Positions 53,448 to 61,577 of a stretch of 64,000 nucleotides of DNA are shown here, piece after piece (positions within the stretch are counted from its first letter, which is position 1; each line of letters opens with the position of its first letter). Origin of the DNA: Actimicrobium sp034313845 (GTDB lineage Bacteria; Pseudomonadota; Gammaproteobacteria; Burkholderiales; Burkholderiaceae_D); assembly GCF_034313845.1 (NCBI RefSeq), contig NZ_JAVIWN010000004.1. The stretch is one strand, 5' to 3'. The notes under the pieces are model-generated. The model did not search any database. It saw only the letters and a program-made list of their open reading frames with translations, and was not told the DNA's origin. The position numbers and the translations under genes were made by a program.

Positions 53448-54236
53448 ATGGATTCACAGCACAATCCCAGGCAGAACCATTTACTGGCAGCCTTGCCGCA
53501 GGCCGAATTCGCCCGCCTGTTACCGCATCTCGAACTGGTTCCTCTGCTGCTCGGCGAGGTCCTGTCGGAGTCGGGCTGCAAGCTGCATCATGTCTATTTT
53601 CCGACCAGCGCCATCCTGTCGCTGCACTACCAGCTACAAAACGGCAACTCGTCCGAAATCGCCGGTGTCGGCAACGAAGGCGTACTCGGCGTGTCGCTGT
53701 TCATGGGCGGTCTGACCACGCCGAGTCGGACGATGGTGCAAACCGGCGGATACGGCTACCGTATCGCAGCCCGCACCTTGCTCGATGAATTCAAGCGTTC
53801 GCAATCGGTAATGCATCTGATGCTGCGCTATACGCAGGCGCTGCTGACACAGATGGCGCAAACCGCCGTCTGCAACCGCCATCACACCGTCGAACAACAG
53901 TTATGCCGCTGGCTGCTGCTCACGATGGACCGCCTCGACACCCATGAACTGAAAATGACCCAGGAACTCATCGCGACGATGCTGGGCGTGCGCCGCGAGG
54001 GCGTCACCGAAGCAGCCGGCAAGTTGCAGGAACTCGGCTTGATCCGCAATCGTCGTGGTCACATCACCGTCCTCGACCGGGACGGGCTGGAATCGCAGTC
54101 CTGCGAATGTTATGCAGTAGTGAAGCAGGAATTCTCGCGTTTGCTACCAGCCCGTCCCTCTCGATCAGCCTCACCGCTTTCCCTGCTGCGCTACCAGCGA
54201 CTACCGAACCGCACCCGCTCGATGAGCGCCATGTGA
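53448..54236 (+). CDS. Crp/Fnr family transcriptional regulator
   Basis: A 262-residue regulator from ATG 53448 (MDSQHNPRQNHLLAALPQAE). The N-terminal cyclic-nucleotide-binding-like fold (HHVYFPTSAILSLHYQLQNG… EIAGVGNEGVLGVSLFMGG) is followed by the dimer helix and a Crp-type winged helix (MTQELIATMLGVRREGVTEAAGKLQELGLI). The phosphate-binding Arg-Ser/Thr cAMP motif and the Fnr Fe-S cysteines are not present, so the ligand is unknown. The last 46 bp overlap the end of the convergent blh gene. Adjacent to the carotenoid genes, it might regulate them; that is inference. Confidence 0.9.
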   Translation: MDSQHNPRQNHLLAALPQAEFARLLPHLELVPLLLGEVLSESGCKLHHVYFPTSAILSLHYQLQNGNSSEIAGVGNEGVLGVSLFMGGLTTPSRTMVQTGGYGYRIAARTLLDEFKRSQSVMHLMLRYTQALLTQMAQTAVCNRHHTVEQQLCRWLLLTMDRLDTHELKMTQELIATMLGVRREGVTEAAGKLQELGLIRNRRGHITVLDRDGLESQSCECYAVVKQEFSRLLPARPSRSASPLSLLRYQRLPNRTRSMSAM

Positions 54237-55060
54237 GGCACGGTCAGCGCGGCGAGACCGATAAAAATCAGCCGCACCAGCCGCTCCTCCAGCGCCACAT
54301 CGCGCCAGATCCAGAGCGCTCCAGCCAGCAGTAGCGCCACCGCTACCATCGGCAGTACCGCATAGCGCAAGCCACTGCGCGCTGCTCCCGGACCGGCATA
54401 TGCCAGCGACCGCAAAAAATGCCGGGCACCATGCATGCCGCAAAAAAACACCGTGAACGCCACCAGCGGCGATGCAGCGATCGCCAGCACGGCAACGGCC
54501 AGCATTTCCAGCGCCGCCTGCCAGCGCTGACGTGCCGTCCACAGCACGACAAAAAAAGTCGCCACCAACCACGGCCACGAAGCCAGATGCAACCAACCGG
54601 CCAGCGTCGCTGCATCCGCCGGATCGGCCAGCATTCCGAACAGCCGTGCCACCTCATCGACATGCAGACAAGCCGGCAGCACGATCATCAGCCCGCCGTA
54701 CAGCACCCGAAAAAATACGCCGCTGCCAGCTTCCGGATCACCTGAAAAATGCGCCAGCGAGATCAGCAGAAAGCCGCCCAGAAAATAGCCCGGTGCACGC
54801 TGCCAGAGCAGCAGCACCAGCAATGCCGGTAGCAAGTAGGCCAGCGTGAACAGGCTCCAGTCGCGCAGTCCCGCCAGCGCATGCAGGCGCTGCGCAAACA
54901 GCGGGTCGAACGCCCCGTGCGGAACGCCCAGCACGACAATCAGACCGACCAGCAACAGCAACATCGCCGACCCGACGGTGGCACCGACCGGCAGGCTGGC
55001 AAGCGCCACCAGCAACGCAATAGCGCTGAAGAACAAGCCCTGCCAGCGCAGCGCCGTCAT
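54191..55060 (-). CDS. blh: Beta-carotene 15,15'-dioxygenase, Brp/Blh family
   Basis: A 289-residue membrane protein with eight to nine helices. The conserved iron-binding histidines are in GVPHGAFDP, LAHFSGD, GMHGARHFL and LTVPHMALIER, as in Blh. It cleaves beta-carotene into two molecules of retinal for rhodopsin. Its ATG overlaps the crtY stop (ATGA). Last gene of the rhodopsin-carotenoid operon; it overlaps the Crp gene tail-to-tail by 46 bp. Confidence 0.94.
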   Translation of the reverse strand: MTALRWQGLFFSAIALLVALASLPVGATVGSAMLLLLVGLIVVLGVPHGAFDPLFAQRLHALAGLRDWSLFTLAYLLPALLVLLLWQRAPGYFLGGFLLISLAHFSGDPEAGSGVFFRVLYGGLMIVLPACLHVDEVARLFGMLADPADAATLAGWLHLASWPWLVATFFVVLWTARQRWQAALEMLAVAVLAIAASPLVAFTVFFCGMHGARHFLRSLAYAGPGAARSGLRYAVLPMVAVALLLAGALWIWRDVALEERLVRLIFIGLAALTVPHMALIERVRFGSRW

Positions 55061-56232
55061 GCGAGTGCGGCGCGGCGCTGACGCACTACGCGTTGCAGCG
55101 TGGCCGGAATTTGCCGCAAGAAAGGGCGTGCCGGCAGCGCCGCGATCAGCGCAAGATAATCGGTCAGCGAACCTTCGTCACTGAGAAAGCGCAGCACGCG
55201 CGCGCCATCAGGCTGGCCGAACAGCGCCACGAACAGCGCCGGTGCGCGGGCCGGTTGCGTGTGCAGCACCGACAAAAATAACTGGTCCATGGCCTGCAGC
55301 AAAAACGGATCGGCGACGTGTCCCTGCAGCGGCAGACCGGCAGCAATACGGGCAGCACACTGGCCGGCCCAGCGCTGAATGCGCTGAAACGCATAGCCGG
55401 AACTGGGCCGGGCACCACCGTGACCGAGACCGGCCCGCACATAGGTCGGATCAACCGGCGCCCCCGTGGGCACACTCCCCATCGGCAGCACCCCGTGTTC
55501 GGAACGGTGCTGTTGATAAGGCAGACCACGCACCCGCGCGGCAACAGCCAGCGCGAGCGGAGCGGCAAGATCGGCCACTGTCAGCGGCCTCGCATCGAAG
55601 ACCGTGACTTCGATCAGTGCGCGCTGCGCCGATAACGGCAACACGTAAGTGAACGTGATGCGCTCAGGATCTGCCAGCGAAAAGTCCATCAGGTCCACGC
55701 AAGCCGGATCGAATACCGCGCCGTCGCAATCAATTTCAACACCGGAAAACGATTGCCAGAGCGTCGCGCCACCCAGCTCAGGCAATGCACCCGGACGGGT
55801 GTCGACCACCGTGGCGGCCGTGTAATTGGCAGCGCTGGTGCTGACCTGCCAGCGGCCATCCTGCCTGACCGGTGCGGCGGTCACGCGCTCGCCGGCAGCG
55901 ATCGTGATGCGCGCATTACCGGCAATGGCGCGCAGCGCCGCCGCATAAAAATCTGCCGCTGCAATCATCCGGTACGGCGTGGCAGCGCAGTCGACAAAGG
56001 CAATCCGTCGCCCCGCCCGCACCATCATCGTTGACCACTGATGGCAACTCAGGTCAGCCAGTGGCGCATCGGCATTACCCCAGAAGCACCAGGTACGGTC
56101 ATTGGTGTAGGCCGTGCGCGGCTCGATGATGACCGTGCGCGGACAGTCGCGACCCAGCGCCGCCAGTTGCATCGCCAGACTCAGGCCCGCGCAACCGCCG
56201 CCGAGGATCAACAGTGCGGCGTCAGTCGACAT
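55057..56232 (-). CDS. crtY: Lycopene beta-cyclase
   Basis: A 391-residue CrtY-type cyclase from ATG 56230-56232 (MSTDAALLILGGGCAGLS) with the FAD-binding LILGGGCAGLSLAMQLA, the NDRTWCFWG segment and the catalytic FSGVEIDCD / MDFSLAD region. It closes both ends of lycopene to give beta-carotene. Overlaps crtB by 11 bases and blh by four. Confidence 0.94.
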   Translation of the reverse strand: MSTDAALLILGGGCAGLSLAMQLAALGRDCPRTVIIEPRTAYTNDRTWCFWGNADAPLADLSCHQWSTMMVRAGRRIAFVDCAATPYRMIAAADFYAAALRAIAGNARITIAAGERVTAAPVRQDGRWQVSTSAANYTAATVVDTRPGALPELGGATLWQSFSGVEIDCDGAVFDPACVDLMDFSLADPERITFTYVLPLSAQRALIEVTVFDARPLTVADLAAPLALAVAARVRGLPYQQHRSEHGVLPMGSVPTGAPVDPTYVRAGLGHGGARPSSGYAFQRIQRWAGQCAARIAAGLPLQGHVADPFLLQAMDQLFLSVLHTQPARAPALFVALFGQPDGARVLRFLSDEGSLTDYLALIAALPARPFLRQIPATLQRVVRQRRAALA

Positions 56233-57166
56233 AAGGCAATCCGTGCAGCAACCGGTGCAGCGACTGGTCATGCCGTACTGAGGGATGCAAGTAATCGGGA
56301 TGACTGGCCAGTTTTAGAAGAGCCAGTATCGTCAGGCCCGCCTTGGTGCGCGTCGGAACCATCGCCCTGCCCTGCCAGCAGGCATGATCAATCTGGCGCA
56401 ACTGCGTGCCAATCGCACGGTAGACCCGCCCTGCCACCAGCATGCCGGCCCGCGCCCGCAGCGGCAAGTACGCCAGTCCCCGTTCGCCGCTGCGGTAATA
56501 CTGATCGGCAAGCGCCAGCAAGGCAGCGACCGATCTGCGCACGACCGGTTGCAGTGCCAGAGCAGGATCGACCAGCAACGCGGGTGCCAGCTCCCCGACC
56601 AGCGTCGCCGGCAGATAACGCCGGCCGATGCGGGCGTCCTCGCACACATCGCGGCAGATATTGGTCAGCTGCATGCCGATGCCAAGATCAATCGCGTGGT
56701 GCAGTGCTTGCGGATCATCGACATCGAGCACCTTGCACATCATCAGACCGACAGTGCCGGCGACGCGGTAACAGTAGCGCAGCAGTTCGGCTTCGTCGGC
56801 GAAGCACACCGGGTCCAGATCGCCATCCATGCCATGCAACAGTTCCAGCACGATCTCCGGCGCGATGCGGCATTCGGTCATCAGGGCAAGCATGTCGGCG
56901 ACGACCGGTTCGTCGTCAAGGGGTTCGCCACGGGCAATCGCGACACTGATCATTGCCAGCGCGGCCCGGGCCACCACCGGCGAACCCGACTCATCGGCGA
57001 TGTCGTCGATGCGCCGGCAAAAACCGTACAGGCGGGTCGCGCGCGCCGCATGCCCGGCACCGAGCAAGCGACGGGCCCAATGAAAACTGCGGCCTTTTTG
57101 CACCAGCACTGCATCCGCCTCGTCGAGTGCAACGCGGGCAGCGACGTTGGCGGTGGCGGTACTCAT
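56222..57166 (-). CDS. crtB: Phytoene synthase
   Basis: A 314-residue squalene/phytoene synthase from ATG 57164-57166 (MSTATANVAARVALDEADAV), overlapping the crtI stop as ATGA. The two Asp-rich motifs RRIDDIADE and NICRDVCED, and ARIGRRYLP, are present. It joins two geranylgeranyl diphosphates to phytoene at the inner membrane. Confidence 0.95.
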   Translation of the reverse strand: MSTATANVAARVALDEADAVLVQKGRSFHWARRLLGAGHAARATRLYGFCRRIDDIADESGSPVVARAALAMISVAIARGEPLDDEPVVADMLALMTECRIAPEIVLELLHGMDGDLDPVCFADEAELLRYCYRVAGTVGLMMCKVLDVDDPQALHHAIDLGIGMQLTNICRDVCEDARIGRRYLPATLVGELAPALLVDPALALQPVVRRSVAALLALADQYYRSGERGLAYLPLRARAGMLVAGRVYRAIGTQLRQIDHACWQGRAMVPTRTKAGLTILALLKLASHPDYLHPSVRHDQSLHRLLHGLPYVD

Positions 57167-58665
57167 TGCAGCGCCGGAATCAACGCATCGACCACTTTGG
57201 CCGAACACAGCACGCCGGGCAAACCCGCTCCGGGATGGGTTCCGGCACCCGTCAGATAGAGCCGGGCGATCCCCTCGGCACGATTATGAAAACGGAACCA
57301 CGCCGATTGCCGGAACAGTGGCGCAATCGAAAAGCCCGCGCCGTGCGTGCTCAGATAGTCATGCCGGAAATCAGCCGGTGTCATGTAAAAATCGGCAGTC
57401 ATGCAGTTCGATAAACCGGGCAGCAAGGTCGCTTCGAGGTTGGCGATAATGCGTTCGCGCAGCCGCGGTCCTTCGATGTCCCAGTTGACGTTGCCTTGCA
57501 GGTTGGGGACCGGACACAGCACGTAAAAACTGTCGCATCCGGGCGGCGCAAAGCTCGGATCGGTGGCGGTCGGCCGGTGCAGGTACAACGAGAAATCGTC
57601 GGTCAGGATCTTGCGATCAAAAATATCCTTGAGCAGCGCTTCGTAGCGCTCGCCCATCGTGATCGTGTGATGCGCGACATCCGGATAGGTGCGCGTGGTG
57701 CCGAAATACAGCACGAACAAGCCCATCGAATAATGCGCCGCCTTCAGCTTCAGGCGGGTGGCCTTGGCCTGTTCAGCCGGCTTGACCATTACGCCATACA
57801 GATGCGCGGCGTCGGCATTCGACACCACCAGATCGGCGGCCAGTTCGGTGCCATCGTCAAGCCGCACGCCGGTCGCCACCTGCTGTTCGATACGGATGGA
57901 CGCAACCGTCGTCTGCAACCGGATCTTGATGCCATGACGCGTCATCAGCGCGCCCAGCGCCTGCGTGATCGCACCGGTGCCACCCATTGCAAAGTGCACG
58001 CCATGCGCGCGCTCAAGAAAATGGATCAGGCCGTAAATGCTGGTGGTGTCGAACGGATTGCCACCGACCAGCAACGGCTGGATCGAGAAGGCCTGGCGCA
58101 GTTTCGGATGCGACAGGTAGGTCGAGACCAGGCCCCATACTGTCTGGTAGCTGCGCAAGCCGATGAGTCGCGGAATTTGCCGCACCATCGTCAGGAAGCG
58201 GTCGAACGGCAGCGCCGACAGTTCCGTGAAGGCGACATCGTAAATCCGTTTCGAGTGCGCCAGCAGGGCCAGATAACCGGCCTCGTCGCGCGGTGCGATG
58301 CGGCGGATTTCAGCCAGCGTCTGCTCCAGCGTACCGCCGTAATCGAACGTGTCGCCATCGGCAAACCGGAAGCGATACCACGGCGTCAGCGGCACCAGCG
58401 TCAGATGGTCAGCCAGCTGCTCGCCAAACAGCGCGAATAATTCCTCGAACAGGAACGGCGCGGTGATGACGGTCGGACCGGCATCATGGGTGTAGCCATT
58501 GCGCCGGAATACTTGCGCCCGGCCGCCCAGTGCCGCGCAGCGATCCAGCAAGGTCACTTCATACCCTTTGGCACGCAGGCGCAACGCCGAAGCGATGCCG
58601 CCGTAGCCGGCACCGATGACGATGGCGTGCTGCGCCGCGCGGGCGGTGTGATTGGTCGCTGTCAT
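57163..58665 (-). CDS. crtI: Phytoene desaturase
   Basis: A 500-residue CrtI from ATG 58663-58665 (MTATNHTARAAQHAIVIGAG). The N-terminal dinucleotide-binding motif is VIGAGYGGIASALRLRAKG, with GGRAQVFRRNGYTHDAGPTVI following; the C-terminal bacterial-type phytoene dehydrogenase signature is LTGAGTHPGAGLPGVL. It introduces four double bases' worth of desaturation to convert phytoene to lycopene. The ATG overlaps the crtE stop. Confidence 0.96.
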   Translation of the reverse strand: MTATNHTARAAQHAIVIGAGYGGIASALRLRAKGYEVTLLDRCAALGGRAQVFRRNGYTHDAGPTVITAPFLFEELFALFGEQLADHLTLVPLTPWYRFRFADGDTFDYGGTLEQTLAEIRRIAPRDEAGYLALLAHSKRIYDVAFTELSALPFDRFLTMVRQIPRLIGLRSYQTVWGLVSTYLSHPKLRQAFSIQPLLVGGNPFDTTSIYGLIHFLERAHGVHFAMGGTGAITQALGALMTRHGIKIRLQTTVASIRIEQQVATGVRLDDGTELAADLVVSNADAAHLYGVMVKPAEQAKATRLKLKAAHYSMGLFVLYFGTTRTYPDVAHHTITMGERYEALLKDIFDRKILTDDFSLYLHRPTATDPSFAPPGCDSFYVLCPVPNLQGNVNWDIEGPRLRERIIANLEATLLPGLSNCMTADFYMTPADFRHDYLSTHGAGFSIAPLFRQSAWFRFHNRAEGIARLYLTGAGTHPGAGLPGVLCSAKVVDALIPALQ

Positions 58666-59537
58666 AGCTGCGCCGACAGTCTCTGCGCGAGACTGGCGAG
58701 CAGCACACCGGCACCGTGTGGCAACCACGACGCAGACTGGGTCGCCTGCTCGAAGCGCGCCAGCGCCAATTGCCGCGCGACCATGTGCGCGTACCCGCCA
58801 TGACCGGCGGCCAGTATCAGGCAGGCATTGAGTCCGTCCGGCTGGCCATCGGACCCACGGTCCTTGTCGATGTCATCGATGTCGTCGACGATTTGATAGC
58901 CCACGGCAAAGGCATCGGCGGCCTGACGCGCCACCGCCAGATAATTCTCCTGACCGGTAGCAATCAGTACCAGCTCAAGCGGCAGGGCCAGCAAGGCACC
59001 GGACTTGGCAGCGGCAATTTTTTCATACAAGGCAATGTCGCAGGCCTGGCCGGACAGATCGGCACACTGGCCGTGCACCGCACTGGCCGTAGCGGCATGC
59101 ACTTGTGCGAGCAACTGTGGCAGCTTCTTGCTATCGCTGAAGCGGCACAAATTGCCATAGGCCGCCGACAGCAGCAGGTCACCGGCGCAGATCGCGACGT
59201 TCTCGCCGAAGGCAGACCAGAGCGTTGCACAACCGCGTCGTTGCAGATCGCGGTCCTGCAGATCGTCATGGATCAGCGAGGCGTTATGCAGCAGTTCGAC
59301 GGTCACGGCAATCGTCACCGCATCGTCGTCGGACAGATTCAATGCACGACCTGCGTGCAGGGCCAGCCGCGCGCGCACGCGCTGGCCGCCGGAATCGAGG
59401 TGGTGCGACAGCGCACCTACCAGCGTCGACGGCAAGCTGACCCTGACCAGTTCGGCCATACGGGTTTCCACCAGTGCAGACAAGCTCTCGCACTGCTGGA
59501 TCAAAGAGGAAAAAGAGGGCAAGGATAAAGCAGTCAT
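58662..59537 (-). CDS. crtE: Geranylgeranyl diphosphate synthase
   Basis: A 291-residue trans-prenyltransferase. The first Asp-rich motif is LIHDDLQDRDLQRRG and the second is IVDDIDDIDKDRG. GGQRVRARL near the N-terminus binds the allylic substrate. It supplies C20 precursor for CrtB. It is 67 bp downstream of the rhodopsin gene, with a strong hairpin in the gap. Confidence 0.94.
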   Translation of the reverse strand: MTALSLPSFSSLIQQCESLSALVETRMAELVRVSLPSTLVGALSHHLDSGGQRVRARLALHAGRALNLSDDDAVTIAVTVELLHNASLIHDDLQDRDLQRRGCATLWSAFGENVAICAGDLLLSAAYGNLCRFSDSKKLPQLLAQVHAATASAVHGQCADLSGQACDIALYEKIAAAKSGALLALPLELVLIATGQENYLAVARQAADAFAVGYQIVDDIDDIDKDRGSDGQPDGLNACLILAAGHGGYAHMVARQLALARFEQATQSASWLPHGAGVLLASLAQRLSAQL

Positions 59538-59563
59538 TGCAGTACTCCGGTGAAGACAGGAAC

Positions 59564-59590
59564 GACCATCGCAGCGACGCTGCGATGGTC
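59564..59590 (-). promoter_or_regulatory. Hairpin between the rhodopsin gene and crtE
   Basis: A 12-bp perfect stem (GACCATCGCAGC / GCTGCGATGGTC) with a three-base loop, 14 bases after the rhodopsin stop. There is no U-run, so it probably protects the 3' end of a rhodopsin-only transcript or attenuates the crt genes rather than terminating completely. Confidence 0.6.
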
Positions 59591-59604
59591 TGGCATCACA
59601 CTAA

Positions 59605-60357
59605 TCAGGCGTGCTGGCCTTCTGCTTCGGATTTGCGTACTGCGATCATGTAGATCAGGACGCCGAACATGGCCTTGGCGACGATGTCGGAGACGGTGTA
59701 ACCCACTTGTACGGCGGTGGCAGCGCTGCTACCTGTGAAACCGATCATTGGGAATACGAACACGACCGGATAGAAACACCATGAAATGACCGTGACCCAA
59801 CGTGCGGTGCTGATCAAACCGCGGGCAGCGGCTGGTTGTGAATCGATCGATTTTTTCAAGCCGACAAACAGGTCAAAGACAATGATCAGGAACGGGATCA
59901 TGGCCAAGGCCCACCACATCCAGCGGGTGCCGCCGTCTGCCGAGATTTCGCCTGGATAACCCAGCACCACCATCAGCGCAGCCAGCAAGCCGAGCTTGGT
60001 GCTTTTGGCGATGGTTTCCGCGCGTGGCAAACGCATCACGAGGATTAACTCGATCAGCAGCAGTGGCACGGTGAGCAACCAGTCAACGTAGCGATACGCA
60101 TCATTGAACTTGATACCGGAGGCTTTGATCTGGTCGCCGGTGATGACGAACGCGGCTTCCCACGAGTTGAAAATACGCAGGTAGTGGTAAGCCGCGATCA
60201 AGGTGACCAGGCCGGTGATGGTAAGAGCGGTGCGATAAGCCGAAGCAACTTGCGAGCGACCCAGAAAGAAAAATATTGTTGCCGCTCCCATGACAGCGAT
60301 TGCAAATGAAAAGGCGTTGTAGACCAATTCGTACTGACCAATTGTGACTGCATCCAT
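59605..60357 (-). CDS. Proton-pumping microbial rhodopsin (proteorhodopsin/xanthorhodopsin type)
   Basis: A 250-residue seven-helix protein from ATG 60355-60357 (MDAVTIGQYE), with GGAGA eight bases upstream. Helix C (RYVDWLLTVPLLLIE) gives D92, T96 and E103, the DTE motif of outward proton pumps. H58 (AYHYLRIF) pairs with the acceptor as in proteorhodopsin. Helix G has the Schiff-base lysine K228 with D224 (SDIVAKAMFG). L100 at the colour-tuning position predicts green absorption. The helix-E glycine that opens the carotenoid-antenna fenestration in xanthorhodopsin is not evident (W148-W149 lie near), so an antenna seems doubtful. Retinal is provided by the downstream crt-blh genes. Confidence 0.96.
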   Translation of the reverse strand: MDAVTIGQYELVYNAFSFAIAVMGAATIFFFLGRSQVASAYRTALTITGLVTLIAAYHYLRIFNSWEAAFVITGDQIKASGIKFNDAYRYVDWLLTVPLLLIELILVMRLPRAETIAKSTKLGLLAALMVVLGYPGEISADGGTRWMWWALAMIPFLIIVFDLFVGLKKSIDSQPAAARGLISTARWVTVISWCFYPVVFVFPMIGFTGSSAATAVQVGYTVSDIVAKAMFGVLIYMIAVRKSEAEGQHA

Positions 60358-60436
60358 GAACGATTCTCCGAAGATCATGTTATTACCGACAGTTCCGCGC
60401 CGCGCCGGAGGCGACACGCGGAGTTTTCAGACACCG

Positions 60437-60706
60437 CTACCCGGGGCCGGGTTTCTCATCGGAACGTGCAAGTCGCTCTACCTCACTCACTGCAATGTAC
60501 TGCATGATTCTTGCAGTGAAATTGTCGTCGAGGCAGAGATGGCCTTGCAGCGCATCGTTGACAAACTGGGATGCTGCCAGCGCGGTCATCATGGCCGGAT
60601 CGGCCTTGATGACCGCGAGGGCGGCATCGAACTCTGATTGACTCATCTCGTCGTAGAGAAGCATTGATGCAATTACCTGGCTGTCGATACGTGATGTGAA
60701 AGTCAA
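60437..60706 (-). CDS. Short anti-sigma factor, RseA N-domain-like
   Basis: An 89-residue protein whose first ~70 residues (IDSQVIASMLLYDEMSQSEFDAALAVIKADPAMMTALAASQFVNDALQG) follow the pattern of the RseA N-terminal sigma-binding domain (S-x-x-x-D-x-E … E/D … L … D … Y/F-x-x-x-D-x-L-x-G). Unlike RseA it has no membrane segment or periplasmic domain and no zinc-finger His/Cys. It overlaps the sigma gene as ATGA and lies 79 bp before the rhodopsin gene. It may be a cytosolic switch whose signal input differs from RseA. Confidence 0.7.
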   Translation of the reverse strand: MTFTSRIDSQVIASMLLYDEMSQSEFDAALAVIKADPAMMTALAASQFVNDALQGHLCLDDNFTARIMQYIAVSEVERLARSDEKPGPG

Positions 60707-61368
60707 AGAAATCTCTGGGTAATGGTCCTGTCCAGCAAAGGACGAATTGCATCGGCAATAGTTGCACGTGCACGAAAAATATTTGAGCGAACGGTGTTGA
60801 GCGGCATGTCCATCGACTCGGCGATCTGCGCATAGCTCAGGCCCTCTTCCTCGCGCAGCAGCAAGGCATCCTTCATGGAGGCCGACAAACCATCGATCGA
60901 ACGCCGGATACCGGCCGCCAGTTGCTGCTCCGCCAGCAACTCCTCGGGGCCGTCGACGGTACCTTGCAGGCGTTCGGTCGCCGCCAGGCCGAGTGTTTCT
61001 TCCATGCAGTCGAGCGAGAGGCGGTTATCGGCTTTGCCATGGCCGTCGCGATGATACGAGGTGGCAAGATTGCGTGCAATGGTATAGAGCCAGGTGGCAA
61101 ATCCGCTTTCAAAACGAAACTCCGGCAGGCTGCGATAAGCGCGCAAAAAAGTTTCTTGAGTAATCTCTTCGGCCACCGCGTTGTTATGTACAGAGGCATT
61201 GATTAACGCGGCCACGCGACGCTGGTATTTGATGACAAGCACTTCAAAGGAGCGCAACTCACCGTCACAAAAACTACGTATGAGCATATCGTCTGCCTTG
61301 CTGGTATCGGATTGTTCCGGCCGTGGCCGCGACACCGACGGCGGAACCACTATGCTGTTAGTTGACAT
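60703..61368 (-). CDS. ECF RNA polymerase sigma factor, RpoE-like
   Basis: A 221-residue ECF sigma factor from ATG 61366-61368 (MSTNSIVVPPSV) with a ~35-residue N-terminal extension. Region 2 (LVIKYQRRVAALINASVHNNAVAEEITQETFLRAYRSL… FATWLYTIARN) binds core enzyme and the -10; region 4 (LREEEGLSYAQIAESMDMPLNTVRSNIFRAR) is the -35 helix-turn-helix. The immediate downstream partner is the short anti-sigma and next comes the rhodopsin-carotenoid operon, which it may drive, for example in response to light or oxidative stress; no consensus promoter proves this. Confidence 0.92.
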   Translation of the reverse strand: MSTNSIVVPPSVSRPRPEQSDTSKADDMLIRSFCDGELRSFEVLVIKYQRRVAALINASVHNNAVAEEITQETFLRAYRSLPEFRFESGFATWLYTIARNLATSYHRDGHGKADNRLSLDCMEETLGLAATERLQGTVDGPEELLAEQQLAAGIRRSIDGLSASMKDALLLREEEGLSYAQIAESMDMPLNTVRSNIFRARATIADAIRPLLDRTITQRFL

Positions 61369-61577
61369 GGGACCACCGCTTCTCTGTAGTGCTACTTTTT
61401 TAGTTATCGGCTGAGTGCAACGAGTGTACCAACTTAGTGGCACCTTCGCAGGCAACCAATCGTTTTGTTTCCGCAGGCCGAAACCATGAGGGCGGTCGCA
61501 GAGTTTGCGGTAGCATATCAGCCTCTTGAAGCTCGTCGCAACGCCCGCCCTGCCCCACAACCCACCGATCGCCCGCC

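Noticed and set aside
60391..60396. GGAACT on the minus strand before the rhodopsin gene as an RpoE-type -35
   Set aside because: A matching -10 (TCTTC, 16 bases on) would put the transcript start inside the ribosome-binding site, leaving almost no leader. Kept only as a weak hint that the adjacent sigma factor acts here.
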